From NCBI RefSeq assembly GCF_018616375.1, contig NZ_JAEQBB010000001.1, positions 434,001-498,000 on the forward strand: a DNA stretch of 64,000 nucleotides. The letters run 5' to 3'. Source of the stretch: Exiguobacterium sp. J17977. GTDB lineage: Bacteria > Bacillota > Bacilli > Exiguobacteriales > Exiguobacteriaceae. Position numbers and translations under genes: made by a program. The notes below the pieces were generated by a model, which had not been told where the DNA came from, did no database searches, and worked only from the letters and a program-made list of their open reading frames with translations. Of this stretch, positions 23,721-32,625 are shown one piece after another. The number at the start of each line of letters is the position of its first letter. Position 1 is the stretch's first letter.

Positions 23721-24776
23721 ATGCGAAATCATTGGTACGATAATATTAAAGGCGTGCTCGTCCTGCTCGTCGTGTTCGGTCACTTGTTGACCGATGTGCG
23801 CGGCGCTTATGACGACATCTTGCCGAAATGGGTCTATTTATTTTTATACACGTTCCACATGCCGTTATTCATCATGTTGAGCGGGTACTTCTTCCGGGAG
23901 AACCGCTATTTGCGCGTCATCCAGCTGTTCGTCGTCTACGTCATCTGGCAAGTGATTCTCGGTTCATGGTTCGCCTTCACTGAGGGCATTCCGCTCTTGT
24001 CGCTCGAAAATCCTGGGCTGAACATCTTGACGCCGTATTGGGCGCTCTGGTACTTGATGGCGATCATCATCTGGTATGTCATCACACCGTACGTGACGCA
24101 ATTAAAAGGATACGTGCTGTTTGCGCTCTTGTTCGCGCTCCTGTTCGGCTTCCAAGCCGAGTCGACCGGGTTCTTCGCGCTCCGGAAAGTCATCATGTTC
24201 TATCCGTTCTTCTTGATCGGGAACTGGATGAGCGAGCGGAACACGATGAACTTCTTCGAACTGCCGAAGCGGGCCGAGCAACGCAACCGTTACCGAATCG
24301 GCGGCTTTGCCGTCTTCACGACGCTCACGCTCGGGCTGCTCGCCTCGATGAGCTTCCAACAGGAAGGTGCGTTCTATCATATCGGTAACTTGTTCAAGTT
24401 CCGGTTCGCCTATGAATCGGCGGTGCCGGAGGCGATTTGGAGCGGACCGTTCGCCTTCTTGATCGTCTATACGGTTTCGACGCTCATGGCAATCAGTTTC
24501 GCCTTGATGATTCCGGGCCGCGAACTGCCGGTGTTCACCCGGGCCGGCAAGTATAGTCTTTACGTCTATCTGGTGCACGTCTTCCTCGTTGTCGCGTGGA
24601 AGGCGTTCATCCCGGCCGGCTTCATGCCGACGTCGTGGCTCCAGTTGCTCGTCTTGTTCGGCGTCTCATTCTTGATGGTCGTGGTCATTATCAGCCCGCC
24701 GGTCGTCAAGCTGTTGAAGCCGCTCGTCGAGATTGACGTCCGCCGCGCCCAAGATGTGAAAGACGCGAAATCGTAA
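23721..24776 (+). CDS. Acyltransferase-3 family membrane protein
   Basis: A 351-residue integral membrane O-acyltransferase with about ten helices. The family start is clear (WYDNIKGVLVLLVVFGHLL, with His21 as the likely catalytic His), followed by FHMPLFIMLSGYFF (about 49-62). This is the fucose 4-O-acetylase-like branch, which acetylates cell-surface sugars. The precise polysaccharide is unknown. ATG 23721 follows AGAGGGAAAG. Confidence 0.85.
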   Translation: MRNHWYDNIKGVLVLLVVFGHLLTDVRGAYDDILPKWVYLFLYTFHMPLFIMLSGYFFRENRYLRVIQLFVVYVIWQVILGSWFAFTEGIPLLSLENPGLNILTPYWALWYLMAIIIWYVITPYVTQLKGYVLFALLFALLFGFQAESTGFFALRKVIMFYPFFLIGNWMSERNTMNFFELPKRAEQRNRYRIGGFAVFTTLTLGLLASMSFQQEGAFYHIGNLFKFRFAYESAVPEAIWSGPFAFLIVYTVSTLMAISFALMIPGRELPVFTRAGKYSLYVYLVHVFLVVAWKAFIPAGFMPTSWLQLLVLFGVSFLMVVVIISPPVVKLLKPLVEIDVRRAQDVKDAKS

Positions 24777-24849
24777 ACCCTTTTCTAAATGGCGGTTTTC
24801 CGCTACACTTTAAGATGGGAAGCGAAACTAGAGTTAAGGAAGTGACACC

Positions 24850-25185
24850 ATGCCATACGAAAATGGAATGCACAACACTGAAGGAGACGTCAACGTCTCA
24901 CGCCACGTCGTGGAAATGATCGCCGCTGTCGCGGTCAAAGAGACGAAACACGTGTCGTTCACACAAGAAGATACGAAATTGTCAGAGCGCGCGCTCATGA
25001 AGCATGTTAAAGTCGACGAGTCGTCAGAAGGCGTCACGATCAACTTGTCACTTTACATCGCATACGGTCAATCGATCGTCAAGACGGTGACGGCCGTGCA
25101 AGAACGCATCACGCAAGACATGGACACGATGTTGGCCATGACACCGTTATCGGTGAACGTGAAAGTCGTCGGAATCCAATTATAA
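24850..25185 (+). CDS. Asp23/Gls24-family envelope stress protein
   Basis: A 111-residue protein that fits Asp23/Gls24 (DUF322): an N-terminal VNVSRHVVEMIAAVAVKE and a C-terminal beta-alpha-beta part ending in VNVKVVGIQL. Family members are abundant cytoplasmic proteins attached to the membrane and linked to cell-wall stress. It is transcribed alone with an RBS (AAGGAAGTG) and a terminator. Confidence 0.85.
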   Translation: MPYENGMHNTEGDVNVSRHVVEMIAAVAVKETKHVSFTQEDTKLSERALMKHVKVDESSEGVTINLSLYIAYGQSIVKTVTAVQERITQDMDTMLAMTPLSVNVKVVGIQL

Positions 25186-25191
25186 GCCGTG

Positions 25192-25220
25192 GGAGAAGCA
25201 CCTGCTTCTCCTGCTTTTTT
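25192..25220 (+). terminator. Terminator after the Asp23 gene
   Basis: GGAGAAG (25192-25198) pairs with CTTCTCC (25205-25211); a T-run follows at 25215-25220. Confidence 0.8.
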
Positions 25221-25229
25221 ATTTTTTTG

Positions 25230-25243
25230 CGAAAGCGGTTGCA
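25230..25243. promoter_or_regulatory. cre site 1 (CcpA) upstream of pgmB
   Basis: CGAAAGCGGTTGCA fits the consensus TGNAANCGNTNNCA at all but the first base. It overlaps the -35 box. Confidence 0.65.
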
Positions 25244-25268
25244 TGATGATGGCTTTATCATTTATAAT
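25239..25268 (+). promoter_or_regulatory. Sigma-A promoter of pgmB
   Basis: -35 TTGCAT (25239-25244), 18-bp spacer, perfect -10 TATAAT (25263-25268). Confidence 0.7.
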
Positions 25269-25282
25269 AGAAATCGAACAAG

Positions 25283-25296
25283 TGCAACCGTTTGCA
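25283..25296. promoter_or_regulatory. cre site 2 (CcpA) downstream of the pgmB start
   Basis: TGCAACCGTTTGCA fits every fixed base of TGNAANCGNTNNCA. Centred about 15 bases after the expected transcription start, it would block RNA polymerase. Confidence 0.75.
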
Positions 25297-25385
25297 TCAA
25301 TGACCAATCGTGCAACGGGTACTTGTCAAGTTCCCTTAATGTAGTCTGACGACAGAAGCATTAGAAGGAAAGGCGGAAAGCATGT

Positions 25386-26051
25386 ATGTCGACGATTGAA
25401 GCAGTCATTTTTGATTTGGACGGTGTCATCACTGACACCGCGGAGTACCATTACCTCGCTTGGAAACAACTTGGAGAAGAGCTCGATATTCCGTTTGACC
25501 GCGAGTTCAATGAGACGCTGAAAGGCGTGAGTCGGACCGACTCGCTCGAGCGCATCCTCGCGCTCGGTGGAAGACAGGACGATTTCACACCGGATGAAAA
25601 AGCGGAACTCGCGCAGAAGAAGAACGAGCATTACGTTGAACTCATTCAGCACATCTCTTCAGCCGACTTGTTGCCAGGCATCATTTCATTCCTCGATGAA
25701 ATTAAAGAGGCTGGTCTCAAAATCGGAATGGCATCGGCTTCTAAAAACGCATTCGCGGTCGTTGACGCACTTGGTGTCCGTCATTACTTCGATCACATTG
25801 TCGATGCAGCAACTGTCGCCGAATCAAAACCACATCCCGAAGTGTTTTTGAAGGCTGCCTCTGCCCTTGGCGTGAAACCCGAACATGCCATCGGCGTTGA
25901 AGACGCAGCCGCAGGCGTAACTGCAATCAAAGCGGCAAACATGTTTGCTGTCGCCGTCGGGGAAGAGTCGATGCTCGGTCATGCAGACCTCATCGTTTCT
26001 TCGACCGACGAACTCTCGCTCGCACGCATCCTCGAACGCGTCGGCGCGTAA
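25386..26051 (+). CDS. pgmB: Beta-phosphoglucomutase
   Basis: A 221-residue HAD-family phosphomutase. The nucleophile motif FDLDGVITDT has Asp10 and Asp12; the beta-PGM cap has TLKGVSRTDSL (about 43-53). SASKNA (Ser) and SKPHPEVF (Lys) and VEDAAAG complete the HAD motifs. It converts beta-glucose 1-phosphate to glucose 6-phosphate, the product of maltose or trehalose phosphorolysis. No phosphorylase gene is adjacent here. The promoter carries two cre sites, so glucose repression by CcpA is expected. Confidence 0.9.
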   Translation: MSTIEAVIFDLDGVITDTAEYHYLAWKQLGEELDIPFDREFNETLKGVSRTDSLERILALGGRQDDFTPDEKAELAQKKNEHYVELIQHISSADLLPGIISFLDEIKEAGLKIGMASASKNAFAVVDALGVRHYFDHIVDAATVAESKPHPEVFLKAASALGVKPEHAIGVEDAAAGVTAIKAANMFAVAVGEESMLGHADLIVSSTDELSLARILERVGA

Positions 26052-26072
26052 AGACTACGATCATCTTCCGTG

Positions 26073-26109
26073 AGATGACGACTGCCCCGAACAGTCGTCA
26101 TCTTTTTTT
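26073..26109 (+). terminator. Terminator after pgmB
   Basis: Perfect 12-bp stem 26073-26084 / 26092-26103, followed by seven T. Confidence 0.9.
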
Positions 26110-26121
26110 GTGGGTAAAAAG

Positions 26122-26154
26122 GCCTAAAATAGATAGAAATGCCTAAAAATAGAT
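26122..26154. repeat. Two direct repeats upstream of the wHTH gene
   Basis: GCCTAAAATAGAT (26122-26134) and GCCTAAAAATAGAT (26141-26154), 19 bases apart. They lie about 115 bases upstream of the next gene and could be binding sites for an unknown regulator. Confidence 0.45.
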
Positions 26155-26268
26155 GACAAGTACATTACAAAACCGTTACACTTTTATATGGGAACAAGTA
26201 ATAACTGGCAATAATTGATGAATTTGGGTAATGGGGAGCATCAATTAGGTGTAGAGGAGGATTTGTGC

Positions 26269-26682
26269 ATGGAATCTACGGGCGTCAATGAAAACATTTA
26301 TCGGGAACTGATGGAGATCGAGGAATCGTATCGTCAGCTGCAGCGCCGAGCCGAATATTTGATTTCGGAATTGAACCGGAGCAAACGGGAAGAGGAGTCG
26401 TTCCTCGATCCATCCAAACGGATGCGTCCACGCCGCGTCAATCAACGTTATCCGCTCGAGGTCTACGTCCATCAGGTAACAGACCTATTGAAGGAACGCA
26501 AGACGATGAGCGTACGCGATATCCAAATGGAGCTCGAGTTGCGTTATCGCCATCATATTAGTAATATTTACCAATTGATGGTGAAAATCGAGTCCGTCAA
26601 TCCTGACATTAAAAAAGTGGGACGCGGGTTATATACATACGAAGCCACGGATGACGTGACGACGCACCCGGCCCACGCCTGA
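26269..26682 (+). CDS. Putative winged-helix DNA-binding protein (possibly Rok-like)
   Basis: A 137-residue basic protein. An N-terminal coiled-coil helix (about 8-45, ELMEIEESYRQLQRRAEYLI) is followed by a C-terminal domain (about 62-125) with helix-turn-helix and wing character, ending in KKVGRGLYTYEA. That layout, with a basic C-terminal winged helix, resembles the Rok nucleoid regulator of Bacillus, but the match is by eye only. ATG 26269 follows GAGGAGG. Confidence 0.55.
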   Translation: MESTGVNENIYRELMEIEESYRQLQRRAEYLISELNRSKREEESFLDPSKRMRPRRVNQRYPLEVYVHQVTDLLKERKTMSVRDIQMELELRYRHHISNIYQLMVKIESVNPDIKKVGRGLYTYEATDDVTTHPAHA

Positions 26683-26807
26683 CCAGACCCGACGAGACGC
26701 GCTCGTCGGGATTTTTTCGCTGTAACATTTCTGATACGTCTCGCCTCACGGGAAATATGCTATAATTCGCCAGAGTCTATTTTTTTATGAGAGAGGAACG
26801 TTGGCCC

Positions 26808-27860
26808 ATGCTATGGATTGCCATGTTGGTCAGTTTTGTGATGGCCATCTTGATCACGCCGCTCGTTCGCCGGTTTGCTTTTCTGATCGGAGCGGTCGAT
26901 CACCCGAACGCCCGAAAAGTACATTTACGGACGATGCCACGGATCGGCGGCCTCGCCATCTTCATCGCTTTCTTTATCGGCTATGCGCTACTGTTGCCGA
27001 CGAGCCGTTATAACGATGCCATCTTGATTGGAGCTGTCGTCATCTTGTTGACCGGCTTGATTGATGATCGCTTCCAACTGACGGCCCGTGTCAAACTGAT
27101 GGGTCAGATGATTGCGACGGTCATCGTCTTGAATTCAGGCATGCGCATCGAATTGATTAACCTGCCGTTCGACCAACAGCTGTATCTCGGTTCATGGAGC
27201 ATCCCGGTGACGGTGCTCTGGCTGATTGGGATCACGAACGCCATCAACTTGATCGATGGTCTCGACGGTCTCGCCGCAGGGGTCTCGAGCATCGCCCTCG
27301 GGACGATCGCCTTGCTGGCGATCATCCAAGGGAACGTCTATTTGACGATGATGGCGCTGTTGCTCCTGGCGAGTACGCTCGGTTTTCTCGTCCATAACTT
27401 CTATCCAGCCAAGATATTCATGGGCGACACCGGGGCGCTCTTCCTTGGCTATATGCTCGCCGTCTTCTCGTTAATCGGATTCAAGAACGTGACGCTGTTC
27501 TCGCTCGTCGTCCCGGTCCTCTTGCTCGGTCTGCCGATCTCGGACACGATTTTCGCGATCGTCCGCCGGCTCGTGCAGGGGCGTCCGCCGATGTCGCCCG
27601 ATAAGTCGCACATGCATCACCAGCTGATTGATATGGGCTTCACGACGCGGCAAGCCGTTCTGCTCATGTATGGGATGACATTCTTCTTCGGCATCGCCTC
27701 GATTCTGTTCGCTAAGACGACAATGCTCGGAGCCATCATCACGTTCGTCATCGTCCTCGTCGTCATCGAGCTGATTGTCGAGTCGACCGAGTTGATTCAC
27801 CCGAACTATAAGCCGATTATCCAGACGTCCCGGCGTCTGCTCGGACGGCCGAAGACGTGA
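26808..27860 (+). CDS. tagO: Undecaprenyl-phosphate GlcNAc-1-phosphate transferase (TagO)
   Basis: A 350-residue, roughly 11-helix MraY/WecA-type glycosyltransferase. Family motifs are DHPNARKVH (about 31-39), LIDDRFQL with the Mg-binding Asp pair (about 85-92), INLIDGLDGLAAG (about 147-159), MGDTGALFLGY (about 205-215) and the cytosolic His loop PDKSHMHHQLID (about 264-275). It starts wall teichoic acid linkage-unit synthesis at the membrane. An LCP ligase gene converges on it. ATG 26808 is favoured because GAGAGGAACG lies about 10 bases upstream. Confidence 0.92.
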   Translation: MLWIAMLVSFVMAILITPLVRRFAFLIGAVDHPNARKVHLRTMPRIGGLAIFIAFFIGYALLLPTSRYNDAILIGAVVILLTGLIDDRFQLTARVKLMGQMIATVIVLNSGMRIELINLPFDQQLYLGSWSIPVTVLWLIGITNAINLIDGLDGLAAGVSSIALGTIALLAIIQGNVYLTMMALLLLASTLGFLVHNFYPAKIFMGDTGALFLGYMLAVFSLIGFKNVTLFSLVVPVLLLGLPISDTIFAIVRRLVQGRPPMSPDKSHMHHQLIDMGFTTRQAVLLMYGMTFFFGIASILFAKTTMLGAIITFVIVLVVIELIVESTELIHPNYKPIIQTSRRLLGRPKT

Positions 27861-27866
27861 GTCATC

Positions 27867-27905
27867 AACAAAAGCCCAAGGACATCGTGTCCTTGGGCTT
27901 TTGTT
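27867..27905. terminator. Long bidirectional terminator
   Basis: Perfect 18-bp stem 27867-27884 / 27888-27905 between the converging tagO and LCP genes. Confidence 0.9.
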
Positions 27906-27909
27906 GTGG

Positions 27910-28932
27910 TCAGTAGGTCGTCGTCTCGCTGAAACCGTCTTCCGTTTCATTCAAGCCGTCGCCCGTCCCGTTGTCACTGTCTTCCGCCGTGAGCGGGAGA
28001 CCGAGCTCGGTCTTCAAGAGTGAACGCTTCTCACTCAAGTCGGCCGGGTCGAGCTCGTAATAGTAGACGCCGCCGATCGTCAAATCGCCGCCTGCGAGCG
28101 TCTCTTGATTGAACGAGCGGAGCGACTTCGTGTACGGCTGTAGCTGTGACGCCTCGGAGAGGGACATGTTCGTTCGGATGTTATCGCCGACCGCATTCAT
28201 GATCCGGTTTAGCTTCGTGAACGAATTGATCGTCGTCGCCTCGTTGATGATGGCTTCGAGCACTTGCTGTTGACGCTTCGCCCGTCCGACGTCGCCTTCA
28301 GGGTCGTCTTTGCGCATACGCGCATAGGCGAGCGCTTCCTTGCCGTTTAGCGTCTGGACGCCCGGCTCAAGTTCGACATTGCCGGTCGCCCGCCCGGAGA
28401 TGGGGACGAGCACATCGACTTCGACGCCGCCGACCGCATCGACGAGATCCTCGATGCCATCAAAGTTGATTGTCGCATAGTAGTCGATTGGAATGTCGAA
28501 CAGCTTCTCGACCGTCGCGATCGTCGTGTCGATGCCGCCGTAGGCGTAGGCGTGGTTGATTTTGTCCTTGAACTCGCCGTCGGTTGTGACGATGTCGACG
28601 TACGAGTCACGCGGGATGCTGACGAGCGTCACTTGGCGCGATTCCTTGTTGAACGTCGCCACCATGAGCGAGTCGGTCCGTCCTTCCTCGAGCGAGGCGC
28701 CGCCATCGACGCCGGCGAGTAAGACGGAGAAGTGATCTTTCGTCAAATCGACCGTCTCTTCCCGGCGATCCGACTTGTCCCCGCGTGTCAGTTCGCTGTT
28801 CGTGTTCTCCGCCGTCTCGTTCGCCTTGAAGACGAAGTAGCCGAAGGCCGACCCGCCGATCAGTAGGACGAGGCAGAGCACGAGCAATACGATTTTCCAC
28901 ACGGGACGTTTCTTGCGGGAGTCTTGTTCCAT
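27910..28932 (-). CDS. LytR-CpsA-Psr (LCP) family wall polymer ligase
   Basis: A 340-residue protein with a short basic cytoplasmic start, one transmembrane helix (about 12-33) and an extracytoplasmic LCP domain (about 65-290). Key residues include DGGASLEEGRTDSLMVATF (Arg and Asp), SIPRDSYVDI with the pyrophosphate-binding Arg, and YARMRKDDPEGDVGRAKRQQ. LCP enzymes transfer teichoic acid or other polymers from undecaprenyl carriers to peptidoglycan, fitting the adjacent tagO. The last 30 residues are acidic and Asn/Gly/Thr rich. Confidence 0.9.
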   Translation of the reverse strand: MEQDSRKKRPVWKIVLLVLCLVLLIGGSAFGYFVFKANETAENTNSELTRGDKSDRREETVDLTKDHFSVLLAGVDGGASLEEGRTDSLMVATFNKESRQVTLVSIPRDSYVDIVTTDGEFKDKINHAYAYGGIDTTIATVEKLFDIPIDYYATINFDGIEDLVDAVGGVEVDVLVPISGRATGNVELEPGVQTLNGKEALAYARMRKDDPEGDVGRAKRQQQVLEAIINEATTINSFTKLNRIMNAVGDNIRTNMSLSEASQLQPYTKSLRSFNQETLAGGDLTIGGVYYYELDPADLSEKRSLLKTELGLPLTAEDSDNGTGDGLNETEDGFSETTTY

Positions 28933-28973
28933 GTCGTCTCCTCATTTCATTCGTTTCCTTTAGTATACGTGAC

Positions 28974-29615
28974 CTACCGCACAAAATCACGTTCGATGAT
29001 ACGTTGGTCCTGGGTCTCGAGTCCTCCTTGGCCGTTCGTTAAATCGACGAGCCAGGCGAGGGCGGCCTCGGTCTCTTCAACCGGCACCGAGATATGGAAC
29101 GTGACGGTGTCCGCATAGACGATGTCGTCGAGAAGGTATGACGATTGCCGCAACTCGTTCTCGACCTTGCCGATCCAGCCGTAATCGACCGTGAGCGTCA
29201 ACCGTTGCATCGGGATGCGCTCGACGATGCCGACCGCGTCGAGCCCTTCGCTCACCGTGCCACCGTAGGCGCGGATGAGTCCGCCGCCGCCGAGTTTGAT
29301 GCCGCCGAAATAGCGGGTGACGACGACGACCGTGTCCTTCAATCCGCGTTTACGGAGCACCTCGAGCATCGGCAACCCGGCCGTCCCGCTCGGTTCCCCA
29401 TCATCATTCGCTTTTTGGAACTCGTTGCGTTCGCCGATGATGTAGGCCGAACAGTTATGATTGGCGTTCCAATGCGCCTTCTTGATGGCTTGGATGAACG
29501 CCTGCGCTTCGTCCTCGGACGTGACCCGTTTGAAGTGGGCGATAAATTTTGACTTTTGAATGACGACCTCGTATTCTCCGTCTTGTTTTATAGTATAATT
29601 CGGTTCAGTAGACAT
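28974..29615 (-). CDS. yvyE: YigZ/IMPACT family protein (YvyE)
   Basis: A 213-residue UPF0029 protein. The N-terminal IMPACT domain (about 15-130) contains the hallmarks ANHNCSAYIIGE, SDDGEPSGTAG-like (NDDGEPSGTAGLPML) and VTRYFGGIKLGGGGLIRAYG. The C-terminal half is the DUF1949 ferredoxin-like domain. The biochemical role is unsettled. In B. subtilis this gene is divergent from degS, exactly as here. Confidence 0.92.
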   Translation of the reverse strand: MSTEPNYTIKQDGEYEVVIQKSKFIAHFKRVTSEDEAQAFIQAIKKAHWNANHNCSAYIIGERNEFQKANDDGEPSGTAGLPMLEVLRKRGLKDTVVVVTRYFGGIKLGGGGLIRAYGGTVSEGLDAVGIVERIPMQRLTLTVDYGWIGKVENELRQSSYLLDDIVYADTVTFHISVPVEETEAALAWLVDLTNGQGGLETQDQRIIERDFVR

Positions 29616-29790
29616 TTCTGAAAATTCTCCTTTCTATTTTTGAATATTTTTTTTAAAATTCAAGTAGGCGTCAACGCCAGTTGCGGCGAAATGGGAAGGA
29701 GAGCCTCCACGTTATACTGTAAACGAACGTTCCGCAGACGATAATAGGAATAGATGAGGACTTACTACCGAATTATTAGGGGATGGCATC

Positions 29791-30915
29791 GTGAATCATA
29801 TTACCGATCGTACAGCTTTAGAACATATCATAACAAATATGATTGATACGGTGACGGAAAGTAAAGAGGAGATCGTCCGGATTACCGAGAGTTCGGCCAA
29901 CGAGTATTCGTTGATCCAGAACGAACTGAAAGAGTTGACGCAAAAGATTGAGTTTTATATCGAGGAGTCGGAACGGCTCGACCTGCTCGTGAAAGCGGCG
30001 AAGAACAAACTCGTCCAAGTGAGCAAGAAATTTCATATACATAGTGAGCAAGAGATTCGGGAGGCGTACGAACGCGCCAACCAAATGCAGCTCGAGCGTT
30101 TTCTCATCCAAAAAGAAGAGATGGCCGGCCAACAACGCCGCAACGACCTCGAACGCCGCCTGCTCATCCTTGAGGACACGATCGAGCGGGCCGACAGACT
30201 TGTCAGCCGCGTCTCTGTCGTATTGAACTTCCTACGAGACGACTTGCAGCAAGAGTACTCGGACATGATGAAGAAGCAAGAGATGGCAATCAGCGTCTTT
30301 GAGGCGGCCGAACGTGAACGGCGACACCTTGCCCGTGAAATGCACGACGGACCGGCGCAATCGCTTGCTCACATCTTGATTCGGGCCGATTTGATTGAGA
30401 AGACGTTCGACAAGCGTGGGAAAGACGAGGCGTTCGCCGAACTACACGAGCTGAAACGCCTCATCCGCGGTGCGCTCGTCGACGTCCGGCGTCTCATCTA
30501 CGACCTTCGTCCGATGTCGCTTGACGACCTCGGTTTCTTGCCGACGCTCGAACGCTATCTCCATCAGACCGAGGAATACACGGCCATCAAGACCCGGCTC
30601 AACTACCGGGGCTCACGGGCCCGACTTCCCGAGAAATTGGAAATCAACGTGTTCCGGCTCGTCCAAGAGGCCGTCCAAAACGCGATCAAACATTCGAAGA
30701 CGGCGGAGATTATCGTCAACGTCGAGCAAGCGCATGATGCGATACATATTCATGTACGCGACCATGGGGTCGGATTCGTGCCGAGTTCGATTGGCGAAGA
30801 GTCATTCGGGATCGTTGGGATGCGAGAACGGATCGAGTTGGTGAACGGAAGCATGACCATTGATTCGGAAGTCGGCAAAGGGACGGTCGTCCGCATGTCG
30901 ATTCCGATCACGTAA
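29791..30915 (+). CDS. degS: DegS sensor histidine kinase
   Basis: A 374-residue soluble kinase without transmembrane helices. A long coiled coil (about 15-170) is followed by a HisKA_3 phosphoacceptor ([13 protein letters not shown], His185) and HATPase_c with the N box [13 protein letters not shown] (about 290-302) and G boxes DHGVGF and GIVGM. It phosphorylates DegU, encoded 25 bases downstream. The start is GTG; GGGGATGG precedes it. Confidence 0.93.
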   Translation: MNHITDRTALEHIITNMIDTVTESKEEIVRITESSANEYSLIQNELKELTQKIEFYIEESERLDLLVKAAKNKLVQVSKKFHIHSEQEIREAYERANQMQLERFLIQKEEMAGQQRRNDLERRLLILEDTIERADRLVSRVSVVLNFLRDDLQQEYSDMMKKQEMAISVFEAAERERRHLAREMHDGPAQSLAHILIRADLIEKTFDKRGKDEAFAELHELKRLIRGALVDVRRLIYDLRPMSLDDLGFLPTLERYLHQTEEYTAIKTRLNYRGSRARLPEKLEINVFRLVQEAVQNAIKHSKTAEIIVNVEQAHDAIHIHVRDHGVGFVPSSIGEESFGIVGMRERIELVNGSMTIDSEVGKGTVVRMSIPIT

Positions 30916-30940
30916 GACAAGAACAAGGGGGAGTATCCAG

Positions 30941-31633
30941 ATGGAACAATTACAAACACGCATCGCGATTGTGGATGACCATGAGCTGTTTCGAGAAGGC
31001 TTGAAACGGATTTTTGATTTAGAGGACGAGTTCACGGTCGTCGCCGAAGGGCGCACCGGAATCGAGGCGATTCGCATCGCCGCGGACCACAAGCCGGAAA
31101 TCTTGATTCTCGACATCAACATGCCTGAATTGAACGGGATTGAAGCGACGAAACAGTTGTCTGTGCTCTCACCAGAGACGCGCGTCCTCATCTTGTCGAT
31201 TCACGACGATGAGTCGTACATCACGCATGCACTCGAAGCCGGTGCATCTGGGTTCTTGCTCAAAGAAGTCGCATCGACCGAGCTCATCTCGGCCGTGCGC
31301 TCGGTCGCGAAGGACGGGGCATACTTGCACCCGAAAGTGACGACGAACGTCTTGAAAGAGTACCGTCGCTTGCTCCAATTCAAAGGCGAACAGGCCGGTC
31401 GTAACGTCGAGAGCCGTACCGACGATCCTGTCTACCAATTGCTCTCACGTCGTGAAGTCGAAGTGTTGCACTTGCTCGCCGAGGGCCGCTCGAACCGCGA
31501 CATCAGCGACATGCTGTTCATCAGCGAGAAGACGGTCAAGAACCACGTCTCGTCGGTGCTCCGCAAGATGGAAGTGAACGACCGCACGCAAGCCGTCGTC
31601 GATGCCATCCGTCGCGGATGGGTCGAGATTTGA
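30941..31633 (+). CDS. degU: DegU response regulator
   Basis: A 230-residue NarL/FixJ-type regulator. The receiver domain (1-120) has the acidic pair VDDHE, phosphoacceptor D58 (LILDINMPE) and Lys in LLKE. The C-terminal LuxR-type HTH (about 165-228) contains [18 protein letters not shown] and the [13 protein letters not shown] recognition helix. DegU controls secreted enzymes, competence and motility in Bacillus. AAGGGGGAG precedes the ATG. Confidence 0.95.
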   Translation: MEQLQTRIAIVDDHELFREGLKRIFDLEDEFTVVAEGRTGIEAIRIAADHKPEILILDINMPELNGIEATKQLSVLSPETRVLILSIHDDESYITHALEAGASGFLLKEVASTELISAVRSVAKDGAYLHPKVTTNVLKEYRRLLQFKGEQAGRNVESRTDDPVYQLLSRREVEVLHLLAEGRSNRDISDMLFISEKTVKNHVSSVLRKMEVNDRTQAVVDAIRRGWVEI

Positions 31634-31640
31634 CCTCTAT

Positions 31641-31670
31641 CGATGCAATGCATCGTTTTTATGCTACAAT
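31641..31670 (+). terminator. Terminator after degU, overlapping a degV promoter
   Basis: CGATGC (31641-31646) pairs with GCATCG (31650-31655), followed by five T. Immediately after lies an extended -10 TGC-TACAAT (31665-31670) that could start degV transcription. Confidence 0.6.
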
Positions 31671-31727
31671 ATGGAATGGAATCCACATTCAATTGGAAAA
31701 TGAAACGATGTAAAGTGAGGATATAGC

Positions 31728-32576
31728 ATGGGAAACATAGCCATTTTGACCGACAGTACCGCCTATTTGCCGGCCGAATTTTGTGAGCGCCACGACGTCC
31801 ACGTCGCACCGCTCAGCGTGATTTTTGACGGGGAGTCGTTCCGCGAAGCCGTCGATATCACGACCGAGGCTTTTTATGACCGGATCGAGGCAGGGAACTT
31901 GCCGACGACGTCCCAACCGAGCATCGGAGAAACGATTGAACTGATTGAGCGCCTCCCGGACGAAGTGACGGACGTGATCGCGATCACGCTCTCGAGCGGG
32001 ATCAGCGGCACGTATCAATCGATGATCGCGTTGAACGACATGGTCGACGTCAACGTCCACGCATTCGATTCGGAGATCTCATGTATGCCTCAAGCGTTCC
32101 TCGTCGAGGAAGCGATTCATTTACGCGACGCAGGCGCGTCGGCGCAAGAAATCATGGCCCACCTTGAAAAGATGCGCGAGTTGATTCGGGCGTACTTCGT
32201 CGTCGATGATCTCGACCACCTCCAACGGGGCGGCCGACTCAGCGCGGCGCAAGCGCTCGTCGGGTCGTTCCTTCAAATCAAGCCGGTGCTCCATTTCCAA
32301 GACCGGATGATCGTCCCGTTCGAGAAGATTCGGACGTACAAGAAGGCGGTCCGTCGCATCGAAGAGATGATGGAACAGTCGATTCAAGGCGACGGGGCAG
32401 GCTACTGTATCGGCATCATCCACGCCAACTGCCCGGAACGTCAGGCCGAGGAAATCGCCTCGATGAAACAGAAGTTTCCGCAGGCGCATGTCACCGGTGC
32501 TTATTTCGGACCGGTCATCGGGACACACCTCGGACCAGGCGCGATCGGCATCACGTGGTATCGCCGCGAATGGTAA
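31728..32576 (+). CDS. degV: DegV-family fatty-acid-binding protein
   Basis: A 282-residue DegV protein. The N-terminal domain begins with ILTDSTAYLP (5-14) and has TTSQPS (about 62-67) and LSSGISGTYQS (about 87-97), which line the fatty-acid carboxylate site. The second domain contains the LQRGGRLSAAQAL motif. Family members hand bound fatty acids to FakA-type kinases. It follows degSU as in B. subtilis, but here trehalose genes come next instead of comFA. Confidence 0.92.
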   Translation: MGNIAILTDSTAYLPAEFCERHDVHVAPLSVIFDGESFREAVDITTEAFYDRIEAGNLPTTSQPSIGETIELIERLPDEVTDVIAITLSSGISGTYQSMIALNDMVDVNVHAFDSEISCMPQAFLVEEAIHLRDAGASAQEIMAHLEKMRELIRAYFVVDDLDHLQRGGRLSAAQALVGSFLQIKPVLHFQDRMIVPFEKIRTYKKAVRRIEEMMEQSIQGDGAGYCIGIIHANCPERQAEEIASMKQKFPQAHVTGAYFGPVIGTHLGPGAIGITWYRREW

Positions 32577-32580
32577 ACAA

Positions 32581-32605
32581 AAGACGGCCATCCGGTCGTC
32601 TTTTT
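32581..32605 (+). terminator. Terminator between degV and treR
   Basis: 9-bp stem 32581-32589 / 32594-32602 with one G-T pair, followed by TTTTT. Confidence 0.8.
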
Positions 32606-32625
32606 CGATAGAAAGGAGTGAGCCT

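Noticed and set aside
23519-23722. 67-codon minus-strand frame
   Set aside because: It crosses a promoter and terminator, starts inside the acyltransferase RBS region and has no RBS of its own.
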